This document shows, piece by piece, positions 44,370-55,680 of a stretch of DNA of 64,000 nt (positions are counted from its first letter, which is position 1; each line of letters opens with the position of its first letter). The notes below the pieces were generated by a model, which saw only the letters and a program-made list of their open reading frames with translations, was not told the origin of the DNA and did not search any database. Made by a program: the position numbers and the translations under genes. Source of the stretch: Bryoerythrophyllum caledonicum (lineage: Eukaryota > Streptophyta > Bryopsida > Pottiales > Pottiaceae); NCBI GenBank assembly GCA_963971425.1, contig OZ020517.1, forward strand, positions 18,132,904 to 18,196,903, written 5' to 3'.

Positions 44370-45660
44370 ATGGAACTTGTGGCCAAATACCTAATTCTGG
44401 CAAAAATTTACCAGCGCTTCCGCATGAGATTCGGCCACCGGAATTTTAACACCTTGCTCCTCGCAGCTCTCCCGCACCTTCTCTCCAGAGAGCACCGCGC
44501 GCGCAGGCTCTTGATCTCTCGCGCAAACACGTCCAGCTCCACAGCCCTCGCGCGCAGCTCCGCGACAAACCGGGTGACGACCTCCAGCAAATCACACCAG
44601 ACTCACATTCAAACACACCACCTGTGGTCAGAGGCGTTCACAAACGCCGGTACCCCTCCAGATCGATCCTCCTCCTTGAGTCTTCCTAGCTCGCGGTACA
44701 TTCACACCACCGCGCGCACACACGGCTCCGCGATCACCAACGCCGACCTTCAACAGCGCCTCCACACCGGAGCTCCCACCGAATGAGCATTCCAGCGCGC
44801 TCTCTCAAAACCAAAAGAAAAAAAAACAGCTCTCTCTCCCGAGCTCCAAACCAGACCTCGTGATCGAAATCCCGGACCCCGCAATCCAGGCAGCCACAAC
44901 ACCGACCGCCTCACACACACAAGGGAAACAAAATAAAAAAAAACAACCGCACCTCGCACCTTGCGCACACAGGTGCGCCCTCTCCGCCGAACTGCTTCCC
45001 GAACCGAGCCCAGCTCGTGCGAGCTCCTCCCGCGCACGTCGACCGCCGCGCACTCACTCGTAGGAGCTTCCTTCGCACACGCCGATGCGGCCTCTCCACC
45101 GAACTTCCACGCCCGAAGCCCCGGCTCGCAGCAGCCTCACACGCTCAGGCGCGCTCTCCAGATGCCGGCTCTTCTCCACCGGAGCCTAACTGAACTCCCA
45201 CCTCCGAATCTCCAGCCCACACACTCTCGGCGCACTAGGGCGCGAGCAAGAAAAAAAAACACAACACCAACAAAAAAACAGAGTCTCTCACAAGAACCCA
45301 GCAGCCCCTCGTGGACCGCCTTCTCACAACAAAGAAAAACAGCGAGCTCTAGCTCGCTTGCTTGGAGGAGCTCCTCTTGCACACACCGATCCTCCAAAAA
45401 TGAACGGCTCTCTTCCCCCCCCCCGCGCACTCCGACGCTCTCTCGACAAAAACAGTCTTCTCCAAAAAAAACCGGCCCCCGAAAATCCCGAGAGCTCCAG
45501 GAGCTCTTCTCCCAACAGCTCTTCCGAGAAAAAAAAAAACACACACCGAGCTCCCCAGCTCCCTCGCTCCCAGGAATTCCGCCTGGCCGGGTCCTTTTTT
45601 TTTTCCTTTTCTTCCTTGCCTCTCTCTTTTTCTTCCCCGACCAGACTGGCTTACCTTAAT
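44370..45660. other. GC-rich island with many AGCTC words and A-runs
   Basis: This 1.3-kb block is much richer in G+C than its flanks, with frequent GAGCTC or AGCTCC words and interspersed A6-A10 runs. Overlapping ORFs occur on both strands (for example 44961-45659 + and 45137-45544 -). They are Ser/Pro/Arg or Phe/Gly rich with no domain, so I do not call any of them. It could be an LTR, a leader, or an old CpG-type promoter. Confidence 0.4.
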
Positions 45661-45759
45661 GAGGCAGCCCATAACCTCTCCCAGAAATGCAGAATTGGCT
45701 TCTTACAGCCGTCTTTGCATGTTTTTGGTTTATCACGCATTAATTCGCCGCCTTGCTCT

Positions 45760-46560
45760 TGACGAGCCGCTCTAAAATTAAATCCATGGTAGCAAAAATT
45801 GTCATGTGGCATGTGCATGGAGAAGCACATCCACCCACTTCCTTTTTCTCTTCTTTTTCCCTTTTCTTTTTCTTTTGATCTTTTTAAAGACTATTACACT
45901 AGATCTAGTACTAACTACTGATGATTTGCAATTTACTTCTAACTTCAAAAACTAACCACACAGCTGGACTCCCAGCACCCTAATTAGTCTACCTTAGTTC
46001 TCCTAGCATTTTTGGAGTTCATTAAGTACTTTTCCCGAGTGGTCAAACCGTCGACTAACTAGTCAACCCCTAGAAATAAATAGTAATTCAACTCGGAAAA
46101 TTCTAGAAATTTTACCACTACTTCTACCTGCTAGGAGACACTCTTCCAATTTTTTCCCAAATTTTTTTTACCCATTTCTCAATTTTTAGTCATTTTCCAA
46201 GGACTTTTCTTCCCCTTTTTTATCTTTCTCTTCATTTCCATTCCACTTCCACTACACTTTCAAGCATATTAGTAGGGAAGAGGAAAAAATAGGAACTTAG
46301 TGTCGCATCATGGCACTAGGCCTATTACTCTGGGAATTTTGACTTTAATAGGTGGGTTGACCGCTACTTTAACTAAAATTGGCTTAATACTATCAAAAAC
46401 TCGAAAAAATGAAGAAAAAAAAGTGAGGGCCCACTTTGGCCACTCACATAGAACTACTCCCCCCCACTTGAGGATAAACACTTTTCTACACTAAGTACTT
46501 CCCTACACTAATTGCCTTAGAGACAACCGACATGTCATCTCACCCACAAATTACATTGTA
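45760..46560. other. Non-coding stretch
   Basis: AT-rich, pyrimidine runs, no gene or clear repeat seen. Confidence 0.4.
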
Positions 46561-46567
46561 TTGAGCT

Positions 46568-46837
46568 TTAGCCTCGTATTGAGTCTTCGTATTTTTTTAT
46601 CTTGTAGAGGGCAATGTGCTGCTCTTGGAAGCCAAAGAGAATGCTTCTAGTAGTGGCTTGCTGAAGACACTGAGTCCAATGGTTTAAGCAAGTCTGTTCT
46701 TTGTTCTCCATGGACTTGTTCTTGTCACCCTTGCCATAAATTCGCCAAACGGCATGCCAATTTGCACCAGCGTTGTCTGCCATGAATCCTTTGAAGTTTG
46801 TCTCCCCTTGCCCATGGTTCTTCATTGTATCATTCAA
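46568..46837 (-). pseudogene. C-terminal piece of a MULE-like transposase, split by the 14.7-kb element
   Basis: The - strand reads NFKGFMADNAGANWHAVWRIY, then EQTCLNHWTQCLQQAT. An Asp in an F-M-A-D-N context and a later C-x3-HW motif are the pattern of Mutator-like DDE catalytic regions; the family name is moderate. The rest of the protein lies 14.7 kb away at 61518-62010. Joining the two across the TCAA duplication gives an unbroken frame through ENLNDTMKNHGQGETNF. Confidence 0.7.
46834..46837 (+). repeat. Left 4-bp target-site duplication (TCAA)
   Basis: TCAA here and at 61518-61521 flank the 31-bp inverted repeats. The rejoined host frame confirms that exactly four bases were duplicated. 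Confidence 0.85.
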
Positions 46838-46868
46838 AACACGCAATTAAGCAATTATGCACTTGGCC
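46838..46868 (+). repeat. Left 31-bp terminal inverted repeat
   Basis: It begins AACACGCAATTAAGC and ends ACTTGGCC. It is a perfect inverse of 61487-61517. Confidence 0.92.
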
Positions 46869-47396
46869 TTTTAAAAGTGAACTTAGTAACAACGGCGGCC
46901 AATGCGTTGGATCAAATTAAGTTTTGTTTGATTTCCTGTTTTTTTTATAAAAAAAAATTTAGGATCTAAGAACAATTTTCAATATAACCAAAAATGTTAA
47001 TTCAATAAGTTTTTTTTGGCATTTTTGACAAATTTGATATGGAACTTGGTTAGAATTTGATAAATATTTGTTTCATACTCAGTAGTATGTTTTTGAAAAG
47101 AAGCTTGTCAAGTAACTATACAAAATACGCAATTATGTAAACTAAAAACACTACGCAATGAATGGCAATTGATTTGAATATATTACATATGGAACATGAT
47201 ACTTAAGAAGAAGAAAATCAACATATTGCATATATTCTTGTACTTGGTGATGTAATCAAACAATGGGAAAAACCTCTCGAATTTATTGGTCAATTGTTAT
47301 CAAACCCCTTACATAACCTTTGTGGTAGACTACTCTTGCATATACCCTACATGCCAATCACCATACACCATACACTCATTGTAGTATCCTCCTTTA

Positions 47397-48510
47397 CTAC
47401 ATATCATTCAAGGCTACTTGCAACCGCTCATCGTCAATTGCTTCGGTTTGCATTGCAATATATTCTAGTATGTGAGCCTTCGCCGACTGAAAAATCCGAA
47501 TCTTGCTTTCAACTTGCGATCCAATTATATTTTGCTTTCTCCTCCGCAAAGCGCCAGCCACCATTCTTTCAGGTTCGTCTATCCACGAAAAGATGCATGC
47601 CTCTTTCTCTACCCTACTATGGCTCTCACACGTGGGCTCCCAAAATGCATCCATGCAATTTGCATATCGTTGTGCGGTGGACCCTGTTCTGTCAACATTT
47701 TCTCTTTGCATGATGGGCCAATACCAACAAACCTTCATCTTATGACTCCTTTGATTTTTCCCATCTTCAATCACCTTCCCTACATAGAATGGTATACCAC
47801 CTTCAACCTCAGCTCTATCAACACTTAGGGCTACAAATTGTTCACAATTAATATCTGATTGTGGATTGAATGGTGGAAACGGGTCGTGATTAACTTCATC
47901 CCCTGCTCCTTGTTCGATTCGTTCTTGAACATGATTGCGTTCCGTTCGTTGCGCCCTACGCACTACTTGATTCAATGGTCTTCCTCTACGCAGACCAAAA
48001 TATCCTCGAGAGTTTGCATTTGGAAGTATAGCCACAATTTGGTCCACGACGGTTATTTCGCGATTTTCGTCACCTGGGCTGTTGACTTCATCTAATGAAA
48101 CACGTTCCGCAGTTGCGGTATTGGACACATCTGAAGGCCAAAATGATAAAGAATTATGCTCGTTGCTATGGTCTTTGAGTAGAAATTTGGCTAAATACAG
48201 TTTCAATTTCTTGGCCTCCACTTTAGCATCACGGTTCCTTTCCACATGTTGCAATCTTTCAATGCACCTCTGTTTATAGGCAATGAAGTCATCCAACGCT
48301 TTCAGCTCCCGTTCGTCCACTGCAAACACATTTGCGAACGCAGGTCGCTTAGCTCTACTTGGCAGGGACCTCAAAGTCTTTGTCCATGTCTCCGGTCCCC
48401 AAGCATCATTGCAGTAATGTATATGTTCTACTCGAACCTCGTGGGTCCCATTTCTTTCATCTATATAGAATCGCATGTGTTGTGGAAATGAATCGCATGT
48501 GGTGTTAGAA
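47397..48510 (-). pseudogene. Transposase C-terminal part of the 14.7-kb element
   Basis: An open frame of about 370 codons. It starts SFPQHMRFYIDERNGTHEVR, then GPETWTKTLRSLP, and after a charged hinge has FVALSVDRAEVEGGIPFYVG and KVCWYWPIMQRENV. The second half has the look of a small beta-rich BAH- or chromo-like module found at the C-terminus of related transposases; that comparison is from memory. It continues the protein that begins at 53319. The gypsy fragment at 48500-51240 separates the two. No stop is present in this exon-like piece. Confidence 0.65.
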
Positions 48511-48514
48511 CTTC

Positions 48515-48972
48515 GCATTCAACAACTTGAAAGATTGCCAGAGAACCTGTAGGTGGAATTGGAAAAATTAAAGACTGCAAGGCTTAGCAACAAAGAGCGT
48601 TTTGACAAGACACACCGACTAAGGGTGAAGAAAATCGAAGAATGTGATTGCGTACTTGTCTTTGATAGTACCTTGGAACACCAACACAATACAGTGCATA
48701 AGTTTGCCCAAAGATGGTTTGGGCCCTCTGTTGTGGTCAAAGTCTATAAAAATGGCACCTAATCACTTCGGGAATTGAACAGGACTCTTTTACGTGTACC
48801 AATAGCTGTAAAGAGGATCAATGTATTCAGAAGAAGAGATGGCAGATTCAATGATGAGGACTTGAATAGCTTCATGATCCCAGACCAAGATACAGAAGAA
48901 GATGAGACCGAAGAGGATCATGAAACATTCGAAGATGCGCTACACGATCACCAAGATAATGAAGAGCCCTGA
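48515..48972 (+). pseudogene. Gypsy integrase C-terminal domain
   Basis: The frame reads RLPENL, stop (TAG), VELEKLKTARLSNKERFDKT, then HRLRVKKIEECDCVLVFDST, KFAQRWFGPSVVVKVYKNGT, stop, RELNRTLLRVPIAVKRINVF. It ends in an acidic Asp/Glu tail. This is the G-D-x-V-L and F-x-x-R-W-x-G-P pattern of Ty3/gypsy integrase C-termini. It is a different family from the element at 1-14490, as there is no PHD finger after it. Confidence 0.85.
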
Positions 48973-49216
48973 GCTTGACACATACCAGAGGATGTGCAGG
49001 TTTAGAGGGGGTGAATGTCCTCATGTAAATATCTACAGTGTGTAAAATATTTACTTGTTTACCTTTTTGGAAAGATCTTTGATTAGGAGGACAAAACTTA
49101 TTGGTGATGCTTCCAGTAGCTTCAAGGTGACGCTTATTGCTCATGGAAATGTTTAAAAGGCGAAGCCGTAAACAATATTCACCAATTCAAAGTATTTCTT
49201 TACGTTCTTAGAGTTT

Positions 49217-49694
49217 GTGTTTGGATTTGAAGTTCGAACTAATATGTCGAACTGGAGGGTTTTTATAAAGTCACAAGAACTAGAGTCTGAACCGGAGATT
49301 GATTTACAGCTTTCCTTGTCTCAGTTGCCAATTCAACCATCCCAATCGGCGGTTTCTATACCATTGTCATTTCACCCGCAAGATGAAGCTAGATCTTCTC
49401 GTCCGCTGAAGCAGCCTCGTGTTTAGCAGCGTTGGCACGGTAATCTCCAAAAGGACGCTCGTATTTTAGTAATCTTACTTCAAACTGGATGTGTTGAACC
49501 GTAAACCCGTGAAGTGACATTTGAAGGCAATTTCGAGGGCCTGAACGAAGACCATTATTTCTGTATACATAGGCCAATCGAGCTAAGCACTGGCCACCAT
49601 CGTTGGTTAGAAGGGCCAGTGAATCCTTTGACAAAGACTCAACGTGCAGATTACATCGCAATTACTATCAAGCGCATCCTCAAGTTCTTGTAGA
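49217..49694 (+). pseudogene. Extra ORF downstream of the gypsy integrase, not recognised
   Basis: A single + frame with two internal stops (near 49423 and 49502) reads LQLSLSQLPIQP, ARSSRPLKQPRV, ILVILLQTGCVEP, REVTFEGNFEGLNEDHYFC and PIELSTGHHRWLEGPVNPLT, and ends IKRILKFL at 49694. It follows the polypurine-like run, so it lies beyond the usual end of pol. The continuous sense of the reading suggests a once-real protein. Confidence 0.45.
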
Positions 49695-51239
49695 TGGAGT
49701 AGCACTGTTCTTTGACTTTAGTTTTTACCTCTACTTGATTTTGATTGAAGCTTTGTACTAAATTTAAGTGTTTTGTGTTTCATTTGAATGTTAGAAATTA
49801 AAAGATGGTAGATAGAGAGTAGTTTACCTCCTAGTAAGAACTCTAAAGGTTTGTTGACCTTTAAAGATAAGTACATACTTATCTTTTGAGTTTTCCTAAG
49901 GCCAATGGGTATTTTGAGGCCCATGTGATATGCACATGGGCTGATCTTATCCACCCTAGGGATCTAGAGGATAGGTAAGCATCTTCTATCTCCCTCTTAG
50001 ACGGGTTTTGGGGGAAAAAGGGGTAAGTGTACTTTTAGAGTGAAGTGTGTGCGTGTAGAGAGCCGAGAGTTTGATGGGCAAGAACTCTAGTTATAAGAAA
50101 TATTTTTGAATGAAATTTTGAGGGATTCTTCTTCTTTAAGATGCGCTTTCACGGAGATTATTTTTGCTTGATATGGAGTTGTAGGCAAGAAGTTACAAGC
50201 GTGTGAGTGAAGGAGGGTCTGCTGCCACCCAACGAAGAGGAGCAGAGATTCGGGCAGCCACCAAAGTTTGAAGTTTTTGCGTCTTTCTTTGAAATTTTTT
50301 AGAGTTGTAGAGCTTTTGTTTAGCTTTACATAAACTTATCATTCAAGTTGATTGGAGTTGAATTGCAAAAGTTATGAAGGTTTGAAATTGTGAAAACCCG
50401 AGGCCATCCATTGAGAGGGCAGAGGTTTCAACAAGCCATAACTTTTGGACAGTAGTTTAGAATAGTTTGAGATTTGAAAGGTCTGTACACCATTGTTATA
50501 GCTCTCCAAAAAGCTATAAAAATTAAGATTTGAAGTTTCAACAAGGAAGTTATGAGCGATTGAATTTCTAGAAGGGCGGAACTTTGAACTCACATAACTT
50601 TCAGACAGTAGTTTAGAATGATTTGAAATTTGGAGAAGTGTTAGTTATTTGTATTAGCTTTCCAGAAAGTTATTATACTTAGTAGTTGGAGTTTTAAGTC
50701 ATCTGTGGTACTTGTTTGAAGGTTACAGCCTTGATGGAAATTTTTCCATTGAATTTTTGAACACTTCATTTGAGTTTCTTTGTGTTTTTGAACACATGAA
50801 AATTTGAAGACTTGAAGACAAGAAGATATGAAGACTCGTGTGTTGACGCTTGCGACTTGTTATTCCTAGTCGGATTTGGAGGTTCGTTGTCTTTATTTTG
50901 TTATTCTCAGCCGGATTTGGAGGCTAGTTCTTTTCAATTCTGCTTCGTAAATTTTGTTGCGGCGAAGTAGGGTTGATCACCTACACGGTCATATTTATAT
51001 TGTTCCACCGGTGAGGCGCGATTGCTAGTCACCATGGGTTTGAATTTTAGGAGCCAATTTTTCGGACGGTTTCAGCTTGTGGTCTGGCCGTCTCGTTTTA
51101 CCCGTCCGAGGCCGTAGGTTCTTATCACCTTACCTTTACCCTTAACCCGTTTAGAGCCACCACATGATAGGCCAACGGGGAGCTGTTTGAAGAGTCAAAG
51201 ATATGAAAATATGAAGATTTGAAGAACAGAAGAATTGAA

Positions 51240-53319
51240 GACCTGACTGGACTCTCCTGCCATCTATTCCGGTTGCAGCCAGATTCCCCGTGAATTCTCA
51301 AAGCGCTCCCCTCTCTACACGACATCATAGGAGACGTTCCTCGTTCTATAAGGTTTAGCATTTCTTTTAAGAATTCTACGTCCGATCTCTTCAAAGTACT
51401 TGATATAGAATTGAAGCGTTGATCAATATCTATATGTGTAGGGCCCACTATAAGGAAAGCGAGTTCCACCTATTGGAAAAATCTAATTCCACCTAGGATG
51501 CGCATAGAGCAATCATATAGATGTTTTTTTTTCTCACGGGTGCAATTATCTGCTTAGATGCGCAATGTTTGTGGCAAAAATCCCTTCCTCCGCAACTCGT
51601 CTCCAATCACATACAACAATGTGCCCACGACCTGGTTGCTGTCATGTTTGTAGTGAGCTCCAAACCATACGTCGCAATACAAACCGATTCCATGTAGTAG
51701 AGCCCCGCATAAATGGGTCTTCACAAACCGGTGTTCAATGTTCTTTACGGTTTGACGCATTCTTGGTACCATGGTCGTGTTTTGGTCCATGCCATCCACA
51801 ATGATGCACATGTACAACGCACGGTGGATATAACACGACCTCTTGAATATCCAATAATGCCTACGTTCTTCCATCTGGATGCGTAGATGCAACATAGCAA
51901 TTCTTTGATCCTAATCCTTGCATCGACATTGGTTGTTCCCTCCATATCACATTTATATTCCTAACAATGATAACACTTTGAGAACCTTGAGAATGGTGAA
52001 ACTTGGACATGGAGATATCTCAAACGCCACATCCTATGGAACGAGCTAATTGAAATGGTTTCTCCATTGCATATTCTCTAAACCTCTTCATTCATGTAAT
52101 TGAATACGTCAAATTTTATTTTATTCATTCGAAGGAGAATAAGAGGCACCACTGTGTTGTCATCCTTACGGCAAATAGAACGATGAGGTTGAGGACATCC
52201 AGCTTCTTCCACAAATGATTTGAAACAAGCCTCTGCAGCAGACATTCTAGTGCTCTCTCTAATCGGATTCGATAGTGTGTTACCGTGGATTGCCGTCACT
52301 CTACCGTATATTAAATAATCTTTCTTCAACTCCTTAAAACGCCGTTGCGAATAACCAACCCCCAGAGTGTAGCAAGCATTGCAAACAGGCCTGCCATCTA
52401 ACTTCGTCTCAAATTTATCCTGACGAAATCCTTCCGTTCGTGTATAAAAAGAAACCAACATTTGTCTTATCCATGTACTTCGGATTGAATACTCTGGTGC
52501 CCAAGCATTATATCGCATGTCTAAAATATGCCTTGTTGGAATGTCCCTCAAACAATTTTGCTTGCATCCTCCCTATGCTATTGCCCTTTCCACGCTTGCC
52601 AAAAATACCTTACTTGCTGCAGTTCCTGTCACATTTGACTCGTTTGAAACTATCCTTCTTCTATTCTACATAGAATAAGGTCGGCGCGTTGTTCTAGCGT
52701 GAACAAGTCCCTCCACATGGGGCAAATCTCGAATGTTAGAAGGGATGCATTGAGAAAATGGTGAACTCTCATCAACGGGGTTTGAAGCTTGGCTACTCCA
52801 CAAAGATCTTTCATTCAATTCGGGGGTGATAGATCGCCCTTGAACATCAAATCCTGAGGCCATTGTCCGTGTAGGTGAAATATGAGATCTATCTTCACCA
52901 TGGGCATTTTGAAAATTAGGTGTTGTGGCCAAGTCACGAAGCAATGACCGGTTCCAACGAATGATCAAGTCCATACATGAACCAAGCCGTTCATCCACAA
53001 CTTCTCCTGTCCAATGTAATGCATCGTCAACCCGAATTATACGCATTGCTACTTCAGATGGAAACATTCTACATCCATGCAATACCATTCAACTTTCAAA
53101 GGCATGCTCCCTTTTTGCCAAACCCACGACAATGCCTATTTTGGAGAGCAATTCTATAGTCCTTCCCGCTTCAAAATCACCTATCCCAACCGATCTCTCT
53201 TGAATATGGCGCGCCCGTGCTGTTGGTATCAACCGAGCCCCCACTGAACTATTAGGAAGGATATTTGATCTGCAAATGTTTAGAGGTTCTAAAGGAATCT
53301 GGGATGTTCCGCTTTCCAT
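51240..53319 (-). pseudogene. Transposase N-terminal and catalytic part of the 14.7-kb element
   Basis: From ATG at 53319 one frame runs to about 51920 with stops at 53089, 52666, about 52564, 52078 and about 51960. It then shifts frame. Seen in order: a zinc-like CVCxxC-type pair (VCNACYTLGV) near 52385, the block FHRMWRLRYLHVQVSPFSRFSKCYHC near 52050-51970 with a Cys pair, then CIIVDGMDQNTTMVPRM (first Asp), HLCGALLHG, QADN with the Gln changed to TAA (second Asp), and VGPTHIDIDQRFNSIS (third acid). This D / DN / HxDxD order is a DDE-type fold close to DUF7869 or Sola-like transposases as I recall them. Length with the C-terminal part would be about 1,080 residues. Confidence 0.7.
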
Positions 53320-54639
53320 TGATACTATTTGACAAATATAGACACGACAATGGAAAAATTGTCAAAATATATATATATTTTTCCAATTCAAAAGCATCAT
53401 TCATCCAATAGACTACTCACTGATAGACATATACTTATACTCTCACATATAATGATTGATCATTTATAAGATTCACAAGCAGAGCTAATTGGATAAAATT
53501 GCAATTTCAAGTGATCCAATGTAAAGCACGATACATATGATACATCCAAATAGCCATCATATCAGTATAAGAAGGTATTCCTGACCTGGATTTTAATTGT
53601 GAGTATCAGAGGGCGTGGTACCGGAGTTCAACGCCGCTCTATATGACGATATCACCAATCAGTCTTCGATGCCAAAACTTATGCTCTTCTTTTCGTTCCA
53701 AAATCTTTACGACCTGACTATAACAAACACATTAGTGTCATTATATAACACATGATGAAAACAACCTAAAATCTTCGTATATCAACTCCTAAAATTCATT
53801 TACGATTTTACATTAAATATAGGTACTAATTGTTGATCCTACTCCAAAGTGTAAATAAGAAGTCAACAACATTTATTTGATGTCCTAATTATTACATCTC
53901 AACAATGATCCATTGATCAATATAATTATCAAAAGGACATAATTGTTGGCCGTACAGCTTAAAAGATTATTAGGTTTGAAGTTGAGGAAAAGGTTCATTC
54001 TCATTCCTACTTTAAAGGTATAGGATCAAATTTGACTTCACTTTGTATTTCATTTTTGCACTAAAGAAAGTATAAATATTCTATTGTTTTGTTAATAGTT
54101 TTTGTTTATTCCTTAGAACCAAGTTTAAGAGGTAGAAAATAAAAGCGTATTACAAGAATAACGTGCAATGAATACAAATTCATTATTTGCTACATCGTGA
54201 TATATTACTTTGAAAATGTTAATATGTTCTAGAATGACAATTGTAAAGGTTAAGAAGAAATTTCTCACTAATAGATATCAAAAACAGTAGAAGGGATGCT
54301 TTGAAGATTTATAAGCTTTTTTTACTATAGAAGGTATGATTTTTTCCAATCATTTTCCTTGAAGCATTTGACTCACATTTAGATCTATATACAATTAGAA
54401 ATTCACACAAAATATAATAATTATTTTCTAGTCCATTCTAAAAGTCTTATTTTTCCTTTATGGGTATGGAAAATCTTAATGGCAATAGAGAGTAATAGCA
54501 AAAGTTGTAAGTTCCAATATTAGGTATGAACTAACTTTCAAACCATCAACCCAAATACAATAATTTAAATACCTCCAAAAAGTTGTTATGAAGGACATTT
54601 TTATATTAAAATTTAAATGAACGTAAGTATCCTCAAGGA

Positions 54640-54990
54640 ACAAACCCCTAAATTTCCAAGCCTTTTTCCATCAAGAAACACCCCAAAACTACCACAACTT
54701 AAAAGTGGCAAAGCATCTAATTTTGACGTCTAATTGGAAAGAAATGAAAAATTACCAATTCACGTTTTACCTTTTTTTTAACACAAATATGGAATACTTT
54801 GATAATCCAAACGGTTGATACTAAGGTTTTCACCACATATTGTGGTAAAAAAAATAATGGCAAAGACTTTGAAGATCACTAGTTTTTATGTAGAAAACAA
54901 GTTTTTTTCCCCCTTCCTCAAAATGTCTAAAAATGTTCGACTTGGGTTAAAATGTACTTTTTACACTAAACAATTTTTTTTTTATAAGAA
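54640..54990 (-). repeat. Dispersed repeat, copy D
   Basis: Same orientation as copy A. CCAATTCACGTTTTA, TTGATAATCCAAACGG and GTTCGACTTGGGT blocks are shared. Confidence 0.6.
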
Positions 54991-55499
54991 AAAAGACGGT
55001 AATATTTATATGCATAAAAGTAGATTGTTTGACCATAAAATAATATTCTTTATATGTATAATAGTAGAGTGTTTGACCACAAGGTAATATTCTTAAAAGA
55101 AGGTAATATTTGGTATATGTATAAAAGTAGAGTAGTTAACCACAAAGTTTAGAAATCCATATAAGGCAGCCATTTCATAATAGTGAGTCTCTTTTTTACG
55201 ATCATCCAAAGGTGAGCTCCACATATCATGTTTTTAGATGTTTTTAGATGGTCAAGATTTCTACTTCATCCTATCATGTTGTTCACTGGTTTTTATGTGA
55301 TTGCAGGTTCAAAGCGGAGAGTAGCACGTCCTTTCTAAACTAATCAGGTGCACAACCATTCTAAACTACATATAATTTAGTTTTGTTTGCGTTATATCCT
55401 GTGAACTTCAGTTTAGGGGTTAACATTGGGTCATTACTTAATTGGAAAACATGAGACACTACATCTGAAAACCCTCATTATCTAATCTTTGTCGGCGAT

Positions 55500-55680
55500 C
55501 TGGAAACCCTAATTTTTGGAACCCTAATTTCGGCGGCGCCGCCATTTTCATGGCTGGACTTCTCACCTTACGGAGGTGCGTACGTGGGGGTGTCTTTAGC
55601 TTTCGACTAGTGTGTCTTAGGTTTTCACCTAGGGTGTCTTAGGGTTTCTCCTAGGGTGTATTAGGGTTTCATCCAGTCTT
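55500..55680. promoter_or_regulatory. Cluster of telobox-like motifs
   Basis: AAACCCTA or AACCCTAAT appears at about 55503 and 55519, and the reverse TAGGGTT or GTCTTAGGGTTTC about three times between 55640 and 55670, with CCTAGGGTGT spaced near 21 bp. Teloboxes are plant promoter elements. Their site in the spacer suits a bidirectional promoter; this is inference. Confidence 0.45.

Larger units (their letters stand above)
48500..51240 (+). mobile_element. 3' fragment of a second Ty3/gypsy element inside the transposase
   Basis: It starts within an integrase C-terminal region and runs through a downstream ORF into LTR-like sequence. The 5' part of the element is missing. A purine run (TTTAGAGGGGGTGA) at about 49002-49015 may be a polypurine tract. 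Boundaries are approximate because the transposase on either side is diverged and no clear target-site duplication was found. Confidence 0.65.

Noticed and set aside
44961..45659. 232-codon ORF as a gene
   Set aside because: Low-complexity Ser/Pro/Arg content, overlapping ORFs on the other strand, no domain.
46300..46500. Small ORF near the MULE-like piece as part of that transposase
   Set aside because: Opposite strand to the transposase and no similarity to it.
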